Positions 1-6,700 are shown, numbered from the stretch's first letter. The stretch: 13,825 nt of DNA from JAWUWD01 sp034112085 (GCA_034112085.1 JAWUWD010000024.1:1-13825), one strand, 5' to 3'. The notes: generated by a model not told the origin, from the sequence alone. Numbers and translations are program-made.

Positions 1-1142
1 ATATCACAGACATCTCTTGGGGTAGAATCAATCATCCAGAAGAAGTATTGAAGTTGGACGAAACAGTGAAAATTGTTGTTCTTGACTTTGATGAGAACAA
101 GAAAAGAATTTCTCTTGGTATGAAGCAATTGACAGAGCATCCTTGGGATTCTTTGGGCAAAGAAGTAGAGATTGGTACTAAAGTGAAGGGTAAAATCGTA
201 AACGTTGCAGATTACGGTGCTTTCCTTGAAATCCAACCTGGTGTTGAAGGATTGATTCACGTATCAGAAATGTCTTGGTCTCAGCACTTGAGAAACCCTC
301 AAGACTTCATCAAAATTGGTGATGAGCTAGAAGCAGTGGTAATCACTATGGATAGAGATGATCGTAAGATGTCTTTAGGTATCAAACAAATGACGGAAGA
401 TCCTTGGACTAAGAAGGATGTCTTGACTAAGTATGGCATCGGAACTAATCACACAGGAATTGTAAGAAACCTTACAAACTTCGGATTGTTCATTGAACTA
501 GAAGAAGGTATTGATGGATTGGTTCACGTATCTGATTTATCTTGGACTAAGAAAATCAAACATCCTTCAGAATTTGTGAAAGTAGGTGAAAACCTAGAAG
601 TACAAGTTCTTGAACTTGATGTTGATAATAGAAGATTGGCATTGGGTCATAAGCAATTGGAAGAAAATCCATGGGATACATTCGAGAATGTATTTACTAT
701 CGGATCGGCTCACAAATGTAATGTGATCAGTAAGAATGATAAAGGCGCAACTCTAGAGCTTCCTTACGGAATCGAAGGATTCTGTATGGCTAGAAACTTA
801 GTGAAAGAAGATGGAGCTAAGATCGAGTCTGGAGAATCATTAGAATTCAAAGTAACTGAATTCTCTAAAGACGATAAGCGTATCGTTCTTTCTCATAAAG
901 CAATGTATTCTGCTGAAGAGGAGGCTCCAAAGCCTGCTAAGAAGAAGTCTACTAAGTCTGCTAGCTCAAACAACGATACAGAGAAATCTACATTAGGAGA
1001 TTTGGATGCATTGACGGCTTTGAAACAGCAAATGGAAGGTGCTTCTGCGAAAGCAGCAGAGAAGCCTAAGAAGGCTGCTCCTAAGAAAGCTAAGAAAGAA
1101 GAAGCTCCAGCGGATGACGCAGGAACTGAAGATGCTAAGTAA
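1..1142 (+). CDS. rpsA: 30S ribosomal protein S1, 3' part (5' end outside window)
   Basis: The reading frame is open from the window edge (first full codon at base 3) to TAA at 1140-1142, giving 379 visible residues. They start in the tail of one S1 (OB-fold) domain. Two well-kept S1 domains follow, with the motifs DYGAFLEI...GVEGLIHVSEMSW and NFGLFIELEEGIDGLVHVSDLSW. A third domain is degenerate (KGATLELPYGIEGF) and lacks the usual G-[FL]-[IV]-HVS core. The last 80 or so residues are a Lys/Ala/Glu-rich low-complexity tail, common in Bacteroidota S1. Ribosomal S1 binds mRNA on the 30S subunit and helps initiation, which matters in this phylum where Shine-Dalgarno sequences are scarce. The TTG at 48 is internal, because the frame upstream reads as S1 sequence (ITDISWGRINHPEEVL). 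A strong terminator follows 23 bases after the stop. Confidence 0.95.
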   Translation, partial: ITDISWGRINHPEEVLKLDETVKIVVLDFDENKKRISLGMKQLTEHPWDSLGKEVEIGTKVKGKIVNVADYGAFLEIQPGVEGLIHVSEMSWSQHLRNPQDFIKIGDELEAVVITMDRDDRKMSLGIKQMTEDPWTKKDVLTKYGIGTNHTGIVRNLTNFGLFIELEEGIDGLVHVSDLSWTKKIKHPSEFVKVGENLEVQVLELDVDNRRLALGHKQLEENPWDTFENVFTIGSAHKCNVISKNDKGATLELPYGIEGFCMARNLVKEDGAKIESGESLEFKVTEFSKDDKRIVLSHKAMYSAEEEAPKPAKKKSTKSASSNNDTEKSTLGDLDALTALKQQMEGASAKAAEKPKKAAPKKAKKEEAPADDAGTEDAK

Positions 1143-1165
1143 TTAGCAACATTCTTGTAGTAATG

Positions 1166-1193
1166 AAAGGGCATCCATTGGATGCCCTTTTTT
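1166..1193 (+). terminator. rho-independent terminator of rpsA
   Basis: An 11-bp perfect stem AAAGGGCATCC / GGATGCCCTTT closes a 3-nt loop (1177-1179) and runs into a T tract (1188-1193). It sits 24 bases after the rpsA stop. Confidence 0.92.
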
Positions 1194-1217
1194 ATTGAAA
1201 AAATAGATCAATAAATC

Positions 1218-1248
1218 TTTGATCAGCCATTGAATATTCATAGTTTTG
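1218..1248 (+). promoter_or_regulatory. Bacteroidota-type promoter of tRNA-Cys
   Basis: TTTG at 1218-1221, a 19-nt spacer and TAGTTTTG at 1241-1248 match the TTTG / TAnnTTTG consensus of the Bacteroidota primary sigma factor. The predicted transcription start, about 6 nt after the -7 box, leaves only a short leader before the tRNA. Confidence 0.8.
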
Positions 1249-1261
1249 CTCACCTTAAAAA

Positions 1262-1332
1262 GGTCGCGTGGCCGAGTGGCTAGGCAGTGCTCTGCAAAAG
1301 CATCTACAGCGGTTCGAATCCGCTCGCGACCT
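1262..1332 (+). tRNA. tRNA-Cys (anticodon GCA)
   Basis: A full cloverleaf can be folded by hand. The acceptor is GGTCGCG / CGCGACC (1262-1268 with 1325-1331). The D stem is GCC / GGC. The anticodon stem is GTGCT / AGCAT with loop CTGCAAA and anticodon GCA at 1294-1296. The T arm is AGCGG-TTCGAAT-CCGCT (1308-1324). The discriminator base at 1332 is U, the identity base of tRNA-Cys. The gene is 71 nt long and CCA is not encoded. Confidence 0.97.
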
Positions 1333-1349
1333 CAACTAACCTCAACTAA
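1330..1349 (+). repeat. tandem 10-bp repeat at the tRNA-Cys 3' end
   Basis: CCTCAACTAA occurs twice in a row (1330-1339 and 1340-1349). It begins with the last two acceptor bases and discriminator of the tRNA and runs up to the terminator, so the second copy duplicates the tRNA end. Probably a small slippage duplication in the trailer. Confidence 0.7.
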
Positions 1350-1381
1350 CCTCTATTACGTCATGTAGTAGAGGTTTTTTG
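1348..1381 (+). terminator. terminator of tRNA-Cys
   Basis: A 12-bp stem with one G-T pair (1348-1359 with 1365-1376) is followed by a T-rich run through 1380. It begins 16 bases after the mature tRNA end. Confidence 0.88.
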
Positions 1382-1669
1382 TTTAATTAGTGCCGACATA
1401 GTCCCCCAATTGTATCAATACTTACTGTTTAATTGAGACTCTTGATAGTTGAGACTAAAAATGACTTGATAACAATTGTTCAATGAGTAAATAATTAGTC
1501 ATGAAACTAGAATGGATTCCTATCTGATGAGGGACTATAAAAACAGATTAAAAGTAAAGAGTCATGATGTGAGTTATAAATTTCATAGTCTCAATCACAT
1601 TAAGAACCAATAGTTTTTTAATTTTATGTAAATCAATAAAATATAGTTCAACTTTTCGAGATAATAAAT
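1382..1669. other. 288-base intergenic region with interleaved inverted repeats
   Basis: No convincing gene was seen. ATAGTCCC (1398-1405) is complementary to GGGACTAT (1531-1538). ATTGAGACT (1432-1440, with the core TTGAGACT repeated at 1449-1456) is complementary to AGTCTCAAT (1587-1595). The pairs interleave as A-B-A'-B', a pseudoknot-like order. AACAATTGTT at 1471-1480 is a perfect palindrome. No TAnnTTTG box was found directly upstream of the membrane-protein gene. Confidence 0.4.
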
Positions 1670-2470
1670 ATGAAAAAAACACTACAAATAGGTAATGGAG
1701 TTGCCTTAATCGTAACCATTTTCATTAATTATCTATCCAATACTGGTTTGATGAATAATACAACTATTGGTGAAATCTCAGGTGGATTAAGTACCCTATT
1801 CACGCCAGCAAGTTATGCATTTGCTATTTGGGGATTTATATATCTCTTACTTATAGCTTTCGTGATTTATCAAGGGAGAGGCTTATTTGTAAAAGTGCGT
1901 GATGATGATTTTGTGATGCAAGTAGGTTGGTGGTTCATATGGTCTTGTATTGCGAATAGCTGTTGGGTGGTTAGTTGGGTTTATGGTTACACAGGATTAT
2001 CATGTGTAATTATCTTTATACAGTTGTTCTGCCTTCTCAAAATAGTATGGAATAACCGCATGGAATTATGGGATGCTCCATTCTCCGAAATTGCCTTTTT
2101 ATGGTGGCCATTCGTGATATATAGTGGCTGGGTAACGGTTGCGAGTATTGCAAACGTAGCAACCTATTTGGTAAAGATAAATTGGGACGGTTTCGGGATC
2201 TCTGCATTAACCTGGACACTCATTATGATTGTGATCGCTACGTGCATCAATCTTATTGTCACGTGGACCCGTAATATGCGCGAATTTGCTCTGGTTGGTG
2301 CTTGGGCTTTAATTGCTATTGGTGTGGCCAATCAAGATGTTGAAAATACTGTTGCTTATACTGCCTTTATTACTGCTGGGATTTTAATTATTAGTAGTTT
2401 AATCCATAGCGCTAAAAATATCGCGACCAATCCTTTTATAAAACTTTCACAGTTTAGGAGAGGGGAGTGA
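1670..2470 (+). CDS. Trp-rich multi-pass membrane protein (TspO-like 'tryptophan-rich sensory protein' type)
   Basis: The 266-residue protein is almost entirely hydrophobic segments, about seven to eight by eye, joined by short polar loops. It is rich in aromatic residues, with many Trp (for example GWWFIWSCIANSCWVVSWVYG near residues 86-106). The N-terminal motif LFTPASYAFAIWGFIYL (about residues 43-59) is the clearest family mark. It resembles a family of about 250 residues in Bacteroidota usually annotated as tryptophan-rich sensory protein, which shares the FTPxxYAFxIWGxIY pattern with TspO/MBR-like proteins but is longer than classical TspO (about 160 residues). The ligand is unknown. 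ATG at 1670 has no clear Shine-Dalgarno, as is usual here. The gene stands alone, with long non-coding flanks on both sides. A real gene is near certain; the family label is moderate. Confidence 0.75.
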   Translation: MKKTLQIGNGVALIVTIFINYLSNTGLMNNTTIGEISGGLSTLFTPASYAFAIWGFIYLLLIAFVIYQGRGLFVKVRDDDFVMQVGWWFIWSCIANSCWVVSWVYGYTGLSCVIIFIQLFCLLKIVWNNRMELWDAPFSEIAFLWWPFVIYSGWVTVASIANVATYLVKINWDGFGISALTWTLIMIVIATCINLIVTWTRNMREFALVGAWALIAIGVANQDVENTVAYTAFITAGILIISSLIHSAKNIATNPFIKLSQFRRGE

Positions 2471-2660
2471 TTTTCATACAGATACTTATTTATATGCGAG
2501 GCCGATTTCAGAGATTGTGATCATGGAGTACAACGTTCTACATATAAATTGTAGCTGAATAGAAAGTGATGAACTTCCAAATCTGTGGCGACCTCGGAGA
2601 GCAAAGTTGAGAAAGAGATTATACAGAATTGAGCCCATTGACTAGATTTCAAATTCTATA
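2471..2660. other. 190-base non-coding stretch after the Trp-rich membrane protein gene
   Basis: No ORF with coding character was seen. CGAGG near 2499 and CCTCG near 2593 are complementary and could form a weak stem in a 3' untranslated region. Nothing else stands out before the large hairpin at 2661. Confidence 0.35.
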
Positions 2661-2720
2661 TATATCATAAACGAAAAGAGGCAAGACTATGTAGTCTTGC
2701 CTCTTTTCGTGTATGATATA
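2661..2720. terminator. large bidirectional terminator hairpin
   Basis: Bases 2661-2689 pair with 2692-2720 over 29 positions with a single A-G mismatch. The core GAAAAGAGGCAAGACTA / TAGTCTTGCCTCTTTTC is perfect. CTCTTTTC on each strand supplies a short T-rich stretch in both directions. It lies between two convergent genes, 7 bases past the hbd stop on the minus strand, so it can end transcription from both sides. Confidence 0.85.
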
Positions 2721-2726
2721 AGCTCT

Positions 2727-3617
2727 TTATTTCTTAAACTGATCCGCAAGTATCAAGTCTTTGGTGCCATGACCCCATGAGTAAAAACCGCTACCAGATT
2801 TAATGCCCTTATGTCCAGCAGTCACCATGTTTACCAATAATGGACATGGTGCATATTTTGGATTGCCAAAGCCATCATGCAAGACATGAAGGATAGAAAG
2901 ACATACATCGAGGCCTATAAAGTCAGCTAACTGTAAAGGTCCCATCGGGTGGGCCATACCGAGCTTCATGACTGTATCGATTTCTTCTACACCAGCGACA
3001 CCTTCGTATAGAGAATATATCGCCTCGTTGATCATTGGCATCAAGATACGGTTGGCAATGAATCCTGGGTAGTCATTGACTTCTACAGGAACTTTACCAA
3101 GATCTTTGGACATCTCCATGATCTGATTGGTTACTTCATCAGAAGTGTTGTAGCCTCTGATGACCTCTATCAGCTTCATCACTGGGACAGGGTTCATGAA
3201 GTGCATACCGATTACTTTGTCAGGACGACCGGTTACCGAAGCGATCTTAGTTATGGAGATAGAAGAGGTGTTGGTCGCCAAAATAGTGTTGGCATCACAA
3301 TTCTTGTCCAGGTCTTTGAAAATACTGAGCTTGAGATCTATGTTCTCAGTGGCAGCTTCGACTGCTAAGTCTGCGCCTTTGACACCTTCGCTCATAGCAG
3401 TGAACGTAGTGATATTACCTAGTGTATTTTGTTTGTCTGCTTCAGTGATTTTCTCTTTCTTGATAAGTCTATCTAAGTTTTTGGCTATGGTAGCTAGCGC
3501 ACGGTCAAGTGCGTCTTGAGAAATATCAATAAGTGATACTTTATAATTGCTTTGGGCAAACACATGAGCGATACCATTTCCCATGGTTCCAGAACCGATT
3601 ACAGCAATGTTTTTCAT
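2727..3617 (-). CDS. hbd: 3-hydroxybutyryl-CoA dehydrogenase
   Basis: This soluble 296-residue enzyme oxidises or reduces 3-hydroxyacyl-CoA with NAD(P)(H), in butyrate/PHB-type metabolism or beta-oxidation. The N-terminal Rossmann fold shows GSGTMGNGIA (residues 8-17). ATNTSS (114-119) holds the substrate-binding Ser region. GMHFMNPVPVMKLIEVIRG (137-155) holds the catalytic His139-Glu151 pair. PGFIANRIL (184-192) holds the conserved Asn189. The C-terminal helical dimer domain has MAHPMGPLQLADFIGLDV and ends with the GFYSW motif. Length and all key residues are normal for the stand-alone family (Hbd/PaaH/FadB2), so it is not a fused multifunctional FadB. Start ATG at 3615-3617 gives the expected MKNIAVIGSGTMG beginning. 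It diverges from the CvfB-like gene and ends at a strong hairpin. Which pathway it serves cannot be told from the context. Confidence 0.93.
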   Translation of the reverse strand: MKNIAVIGSGTMGNGIAHVFAQSNYKVSLIDISQDALDRALATIAKNLDRLIKKEKITEADKQNTLGNITTFTAMSEGVKGADLAVEAATENIDLKLSIFKDLDKNCDANTILATNTSSISITKIASVTGRPDKVIGMHFMNPVPVMKLIEVIRGYNTSDEVTNQIMEMSKDLGKVPVEVNDYPGFIANRILMPMINEAIYSLYEGVAGVEEIDTVMKLGMAHPMGPLQLADFIGLDVCLSILHVLHDGFGNPKYAPCPLLVNMVTAGHKGIKSGSGFYSWGHGTKDLILADQFKK

Positions 3618-3670
3618 AAAAATTAATGTTTGTTATGTGTCAAAATATTGGCGTATGCCAAACCTGAAAG

Positions 3671-3678
3671 CAAATATA
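3671..3678 (-). promoter_or_regulatory. -7 box of hbd promoter
   Basis: On the minus strand this reads TATATTTG, a full match to TAnnTTTG, 53 bases upstream of the hbd ATG. A TTG at 3694-3696 could be the -33 element, but the 15-nt spacing is shorter than usual. Confidence 0.55.
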
Positions 3679-3712
3679 GTATATTTTTAAGAGCAAGTGG
3701 GGGAGTTTTATC

Positions 3713-3720
3713 TACCTTTG
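3713..3720 (+). promoter_or_regulatory. -7 box directly before the CvfB-like gene
   Basis: TACCTTTG matches TAnnTTTG exactly and ends only 5 bases before ATG at 3726. If it is used, transcription would start at or next to the start codon, giving a leaderless or nearly leaderless mRNA. No -33 TTG is visible at the normal distance, so support is limited. Confidence 0.4.
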
Positions 3721-3725
3721 TGGCT

Positions 3726-4568
3726 ATGATCGAATTAGGTAAAATGAACACATTGAAAATCAATCGCAGAGTTGATTTTGGGGTATATGTAGGCGATGGT
3801 GTGGAAGAGTTATTGTTGCCATCCAAATATATTCCTGAAGGAGTAGCCGTTCGTGATATGGTAGAAGTATTCGTTTACAAGGATTCGGAAGATAGAATGG
3901 TAGCGACTAATCTTGAACCAATGATTATGCTTGATCAGTTTGCAAGTCTTGAGGTCAAAGAGGTCAACAACTTCGGTGCATTTATGGAGTGGGGACTGGA
4001 AAAAGATCTGTTTGTACCTTATAAAGAACAAGCAGTACGGATGAGCAAAGGAGAGCGTCACATCGTGAGACTTTGTTTGGATCATAAAACCAACCGTCTA
4101 GTAGGGGTGACTAAAATACTGGGATTCTTAGAAAGAGATACCGATGAGCTTGAGGAGAAACAAGAAGTAGAAGTACTGGTGTTTGGAGAATCAGATCTTG
4201 GTTTTAATGTACTGATAGATGGTAAATACCAAGGGCTTGTATACAAGAATGACGTCTTCGATCTATTAGAAATAGGAGATAAGAGAACAGGATATATTAA
4301 GGAGATCAGAGAAGAAGATGGTAAAGTAGATGTCAGTCTACGTCCATTTGGAGTGGACGCGATAGATGCTTCAAAAGATACTGTTTGGGATAAAATCAAA
4401 AATGCTCCAGATGGTAAATTGGCAGTCAATGACAAGAGTACCCCAGAGACGATCAAGAATATGTTTGGATTGAGTAAGAAGGCATTCAAGAAAGCAATAG
4501 GTGGGTTGTATAAAGAAGGTAAAATTCAAATCACTCCGGAAGGAATTGTGTTGAACACCAATGCTTAA
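3726..4568 (+). CDS. CvfB-like S1/winged-helix RNA-binding protein
   Basis: From ATG 3726 the product has 280 residues and begins MIELGKMNTLKINRRVDFGV, the pattern I expect at the start of Bacteroidota members of this family. The open frame extends back to 3630, but that part lies over the hbd promoter and does not look coding. Several S1-like OB domains follow in tandem: RVDFGVYVGDGVEELLLPSKYIPEG, then NNFGAFMEWGLEKDLFVPYKEQ, then a third around residues 135-215 (GFNVLIDGKYQGLVYKND). The C-terminal part (about 230-280) is a small winged helix: TPETIKNMFGLSKKAFKKAIGGLYKEGKI. This is the CvfB/YitL layout (three S1 domains plus winged helix). Such proteins bind RNA and affect gene expression, but the role is poorly defined. 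The stop overlaps the next gene's start by 8 bases (ATGCTTAA), suggesting translational coupling. Confidence 0.85.
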   Translation: MIELGKMNTLKINRRVDFGVYVGDGVEELLLPSKYIPEGVAVRDMVEVFVYKDSEDRMVATNLEPMIMLDQFASLEVKEVNNFGAFMEWGLEKDLFVPYKEQAVRMSKGERHIVRLCLDHKTNRLVGVTKILGFLERDTDELEEKQEVEVLVFGESDLGFNVLIDGKYQGLVYKNDVFDLLEIGDKRTGYIKEIREEDGKVDVSLRPFGVDAIDASKDTVWDKIKNAPDGKLAVNDKSTPETIKNMFGLSKKAFKKAIGGLYKEGKIQITPEGIVLNTNA

Positions 4569-4959
4569 AGCGTTCGGAATAGTCATAGCCATATTGTCTT
4601 TAATGACTCTGGCGCTTTGGAGTCAGTTGGATAGAATCAAGTCATTGATAAATCCAGACATCATTAGAGTAGAACTCCATGGTCAATTGAAACAATCTGA
4701 TGTGGATGTTTATTGGAAAGGAGAGGCAGATCAAGATTCTATATTGGTTTATAAGTCTGGTCAACAGTTGCAGAAGTCATTTTTGAAAATTGGACATAAT
4801 AGGTTCAGCGTGATCTGTCGAGGTGAGTATCTGGGCTCAATAGAACACTTCAAAACAGACCAATATAATTCACATACCTATTACTACACCATAGAAGAGG
4901 CATCAGGAGTGGTGAACTTAATCAGTGCAAGGATTATAGGACCTGACGCACACAGGTAG
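4561..4959 (+). CDS. small membrane-anchored protein of unknown function
   Basis: I do not recognise this 132-residue product. Residues 3-20 form a hydrophobic helix (AFGIVIAILSLMTLALW), an uncleaved signal anchor or signal peptide. The rest is hydrophilic and alternates in a beta-like way (VELHGQLKQSDVDVYWKG, DSILVYKSG, NRFSVICRGEYLGSIEHF, NSHTYYYTIEE), suggesting a small beta-sandwich outside the cytoplasmic membrane. The start ATG lies inside the last codons of the CvfB-like gene, so the two form an operon with likely coupled translation. It ends 3 bases from the stop of a convergent gene. It is clearly a gene by context; its function is open. Confidence 0.75.
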   Translation: MLKAFGIVIAILSLMTLALWSQLDRIKSLINPDIIRVELHGQLKQSDVDVYWKGEADQDSILVYKSGQQLQKSFLKIGHNRFSVICRGEYLGSIEHFKTDQYNSHTYYYTIEEASGVVNLISARIIGPDAHR

Positions 4960-4968
4960 CTGCTACCT
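4954..4968. terminator. short hairpin spanning two convergent stop codons
   Basis: AGGTAG / CTACCT (6 bp, 3-nt loop) includes both TAG stops, of the + gene ending at 4959 and the - gene ending at 4963. A T-rich run follows on the + strand. As a terminator it is weak; it may only reflect two back-to-back TAG codons. Confidence 0.35.
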
Positions 4969-5376
4969 TTCGTTTCTTTTTAAATGTGGTGGAACAATAG
5001 AAGAAGTCTTGCTATTTGCATCTAAACGTAAGATATCCGTTGGGTTCTCACAAAACACCGCACTGCCATTATATATAGCGATAGGTCCATTGAGCATTTG
5101 TGCATTGTGAACGAGCACCTCCATCCATCCGGTCATAGTGAAAGAATTACCATCTACTTTATTCTGATAATCAGTATGTGATTTGTTGAGGAGTTTTTCT
5201 GGATCAATTTTAAGCATGTTGATAATCTCCTTCCAAAGTGTCGTAGTTAGTTGGGTACTATTCCAATCGACTACATTGATGTTGTTGGAAATAGATTTTG
5301 CGTAAGCCAAAGACTGTTTTCCTGTTCTTACTTGAGGATCATAATAAAGAAATAATTCATTTTGGTGGAATTGCAT
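4963..5376 (-). CDS. ArsC/Spx-fold protein lacking the catalytic cysteine
   Basis: The 137-residue protein fits the arsenate-reductase-like thioredoxin fold. It has an N-terminal beta strand with YYDPQVRTGKQSLAYAKS (residues 11-28), a middle helical part (LTTTLWKEIINMLKIDPEKLLNK) and the typical C-terminal part NGPIAIYNGSAVFCENPTDILRL (96-118), matching the ArsC ending 'RPI...A..GRP.E.IL.L'. In ArsC and Spx the N-terminal strand is followed by a Cys (CxT/CxxC). Here that stretch is YDPQVRTGK with no Cys; the only Cys is at residue 109. It is therefore unlikely to be an active arsenate reductase and more likely a non-catalytic relative. ATG at 5374-5376. It seems to be a single-gene unit, as a terminator lies upstream at 5453-5490. 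Confidence 0.72.
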   Translation of the reverse strand: MQFHQNELFLYYDPQVRTGKQSLAYAKSISNNINVVDWNSTQLTTTLWKEIINMLKIDPEKLLNKSHTDYQNKVDGNSFTMTGWMEVLVHNAQMLNGPIAIYNGSAVFCENPTDILRLDANSKTSSIVPPHLKRNER

Positions 5377-5387
5377 ACTTTATGATT

Positions 5388-5423
5388 TAGTTGAATTGAC
5401 TAATAATCTAATGAATTCAACTA
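5388..5423. repeat. 10-bp inverted repeat upstream of the ArsC-fold gene
   Basis: TAGTTGAATT (5388-5397) and AATTCAACTA (5414-5423) are perfect inverted copies separated by 16 bases. They begin 12 bases upstream of the ATG of the minus-strand gene, in the 5' region where an operator or leader hairpin would sit. No T tract follows on the minus strand, so it is not a typical terminator. Confidence 0.5.
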
Positions 5424-5452
5424 TCCAACACAAATGATTTCAAACTGTTAAT

Positions 5453-5490
5453 GAAAAAAAAGCCCAAACATCATTCAATATTTGGGCTTT
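5453..5490 (-). terminator. terminator of the DUF4097-type gene
   Basis: The stem AAAGCCCAAA / TTTGGGCTTT (5459-5468 with 5481-5490) has a 12-nt loop. On the minus strand it is followed by about nine T (plus-strand A run 5453-5461). It lies 21 bases past the stop at 5512. Confidence 0.88.
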
Positions 5491-5511
5491 AATATTTTTA
5501 TAAAATAGACT

Positions 5512-6378
5512 TCAGATACTCTTTAATCTAATACTAGCGTCATCTGTATGTATTTTAATACGAGCAGAACCATTATCTAACTGCAGTCTGGTTTCATCAT
5601 CTTCTTCGACTTGAACATCGAAAGCTTGGCTTGCTGAAACTCTGCCATCGTCATGATAAATCTGAAACGAGCCACCTCCAGCAAGAATGGTCAAATCTAT
5701 ATTCCCATCATCCATTCTGAACGAATAGTCACCGTCATCATCGAGCGAAGTTGCTATGTCGATATCAGCATCGTCAGCAGTCACATTGATGTTAGTAAAT
5801 TTTGCATTTCTTATCATAGCATCACCGTCATCCAGTGATAGTTTCAATGAGCCACTTGCTTTGTCCATTTTTAAGTCACCATCATCGAAATCAAACTTGA
5901 ATGAATCACCACCGCAATTGGTCAGTGTCGCATCTCCATCATCTATATTCATAGTGATACGACCATTAATGCTTCCAATTTCATAGTCGTCATCATCACC
6001 TTCTATATCCAAATTCACATGTTTTGGGGATTCGATCAATATTTCATATTCTTCGCTCATATAACCTACGATAGTTACATTGACCTGTTGTTGAATATCT
6101 CGAATGTACAGATCTCCATTTCGTTCGGAGACTTCTACTTCAAAAGACTCTTTGCCATATACAACACCCTTACGAGTGATTTTTCTGTATATTTTGACAT
6201 GAACATCTGGTCTTTCAGAACCCTGGATGGTCACTTTGGCATCATCAGTGTTCAAGTGGACCGTTCCGTGATCTTTGATTTTGTAGTTTTCATCGAGTTT
6301 GAAAACATTGTCTTGTGCGATGGTTAACTGAGTAGTGCAAATACCTAAGACTAGGAGGGTTGTTTTGAGTAGGTTCAT
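5512..6378 (-). CDS. secreted Asp-rich beta-repeat protein (DUF4097-type)
   Basis: The 288-residue protein has a clear signal peptide (MNLLKTTLLVLGICTTQLTIAQ, likely cut after AQ at residue 22). The body consists of short beta-strand repeats in the style of DUF4097 putative adhesin proteins. From about residue 125 a ladder of near-regular units of about 20 residues carries a DDG/DDA turn: NIDDGDATL, DFDDGDLKM, SLDDGDAMI, TADDADIDI, RMDDGNIDL, YHDDGRVSA, LDNGSARIK, HTDDASIRL. The stacked acidic turns would line one edge of a beta solenoid and could bind divalent cations; that is inference. No catalytic motif was seen. It is the second gene of an operon, 21 bases after the small membrane protein gene, and ends at a strong terminator. 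The biological role of this family is not established. Confidence 0.82.
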   Translation of the reverse strand: MNLLKTTLLVLGICTTQLTIAQDNVFKLDENYKIKDHGTVHLNTDDAKVTIQGSERPDVHVKIYRKITRKGVVYGKESFEVEVSERNGDLYIRDIQQQVNVTIVGYMSEEYEILIESPKHVNLDIEGDDDDYEIGSINGRITMNIDDGDATLTNCGGDSFKFDFDDGDLKMDKASGSLKLSLDDGDAMIRNAKFTNINVTADDADIDIATSLDDDGDYSFRMDDGNIDLTILAGGGSFQIYHDDGRVSASQAFDVQVEEDDETRLQLDNGSARIKIHTDDASIRLKSI

Positions 6379-6399
6379 CGTTGTTATTATTGTTGAGCG

Positions 6400-6621
6400 T
6401 TAATTTTTAGCTATTCCAACGATAGATACCATATAAGTAAGTGCTACATTGAGAATAGTAGCTTCTTTTGGTAATTCTATCAATGGCGTGTCTACCTTAC
6501 TTGACAATAATGGATTGGGGTTATAGAGGTAGATGGAAAATTGAATAGTAACGTATAATGCTACCATTATTCCCGAAGTAAGGATGATAGATTTGTTGCT
6601 GGTGTGTTCTGATTTTTCCAT
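6400..6621 (-). CDS. small two-helix membrane protein, unknown function
   Basis: This product of 73 residues is not recognised. It has a short polar N-terminus (MEKSEHTSNK), a first hydrophobic helix at about 12-33 (ILTSGIMVALYVTIQFSIYL), a loop rich in Pro, Asp and Glu (NPNPLLSSKVDTPLIELPKE) and a second helix at about 56-70 (ILNVALTYMVSIVGIA). It lies 21 bases upstream of the secreted DUF4097-type gene on the same strand, so they are probably one operon. ATG 6619-6621 has no strong Shine-Dalgarno. A role in membrane sensing, or as partner of the secreted protein, is a guess from position only. Confidence 0.65.
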   Translation of the reverse strand: MEKSEHTSNKSIILTSGIMVALYVTIQFSIYLYNPNPLLSSKVDTPLIELPKEATILNVALTYMVSIVGIAKN

Positions 6622-6664
6622 GTCTCTTTGATGTCAATTATTATGCCCTATATTTAAAACTCTA

Positions 6665-6696
6665 TTAATCAAGTAGTTAAGTGATTACTTGATTAA
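6665..6696. repeat. 11-bp perfect inverted repeat (possible operator)
   Basis: TTAATCAAGTA (6665-6675) and TACTTGATTAA (6686-6696) are perfect inverted copies around a 10-base centre, 44 bases upstream of the small membrane protein gene (-) and 100 bases upstream of the glycosyltransferase (+). The symmetry and size fit a dimeric repressor or activator site; there is no T tract. Confidence 0.55.
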
Positions 6697-6700
6697 AATT

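Noticed and set aside
893..1174. 93-codon frame antisense to the rpsA tail
   Set aside because: A shadow of the Lys/Ala-rich coding tail of rpsA; it also covers the terminator.
1527..1613. 28-residue basic ORF starting MRDYKNRLKV
   Set aside because: Very short, no ribosome-binding site or promoter, and it overlaps the inverted repeats of the intergenic region.
3630..3725. 32-codon N-terminal extension of the CvfB-like ORF
   Set aside because: It spans the hbd -7 box and its own -7 box, and family members start at MI.LGK.
4082..4489. 135-codon minus-strand frame inside the CvfB-like gene
   Set aside because: The plus strand encodes clear S1 domains; the antisense translation is Ser-rich without family features.
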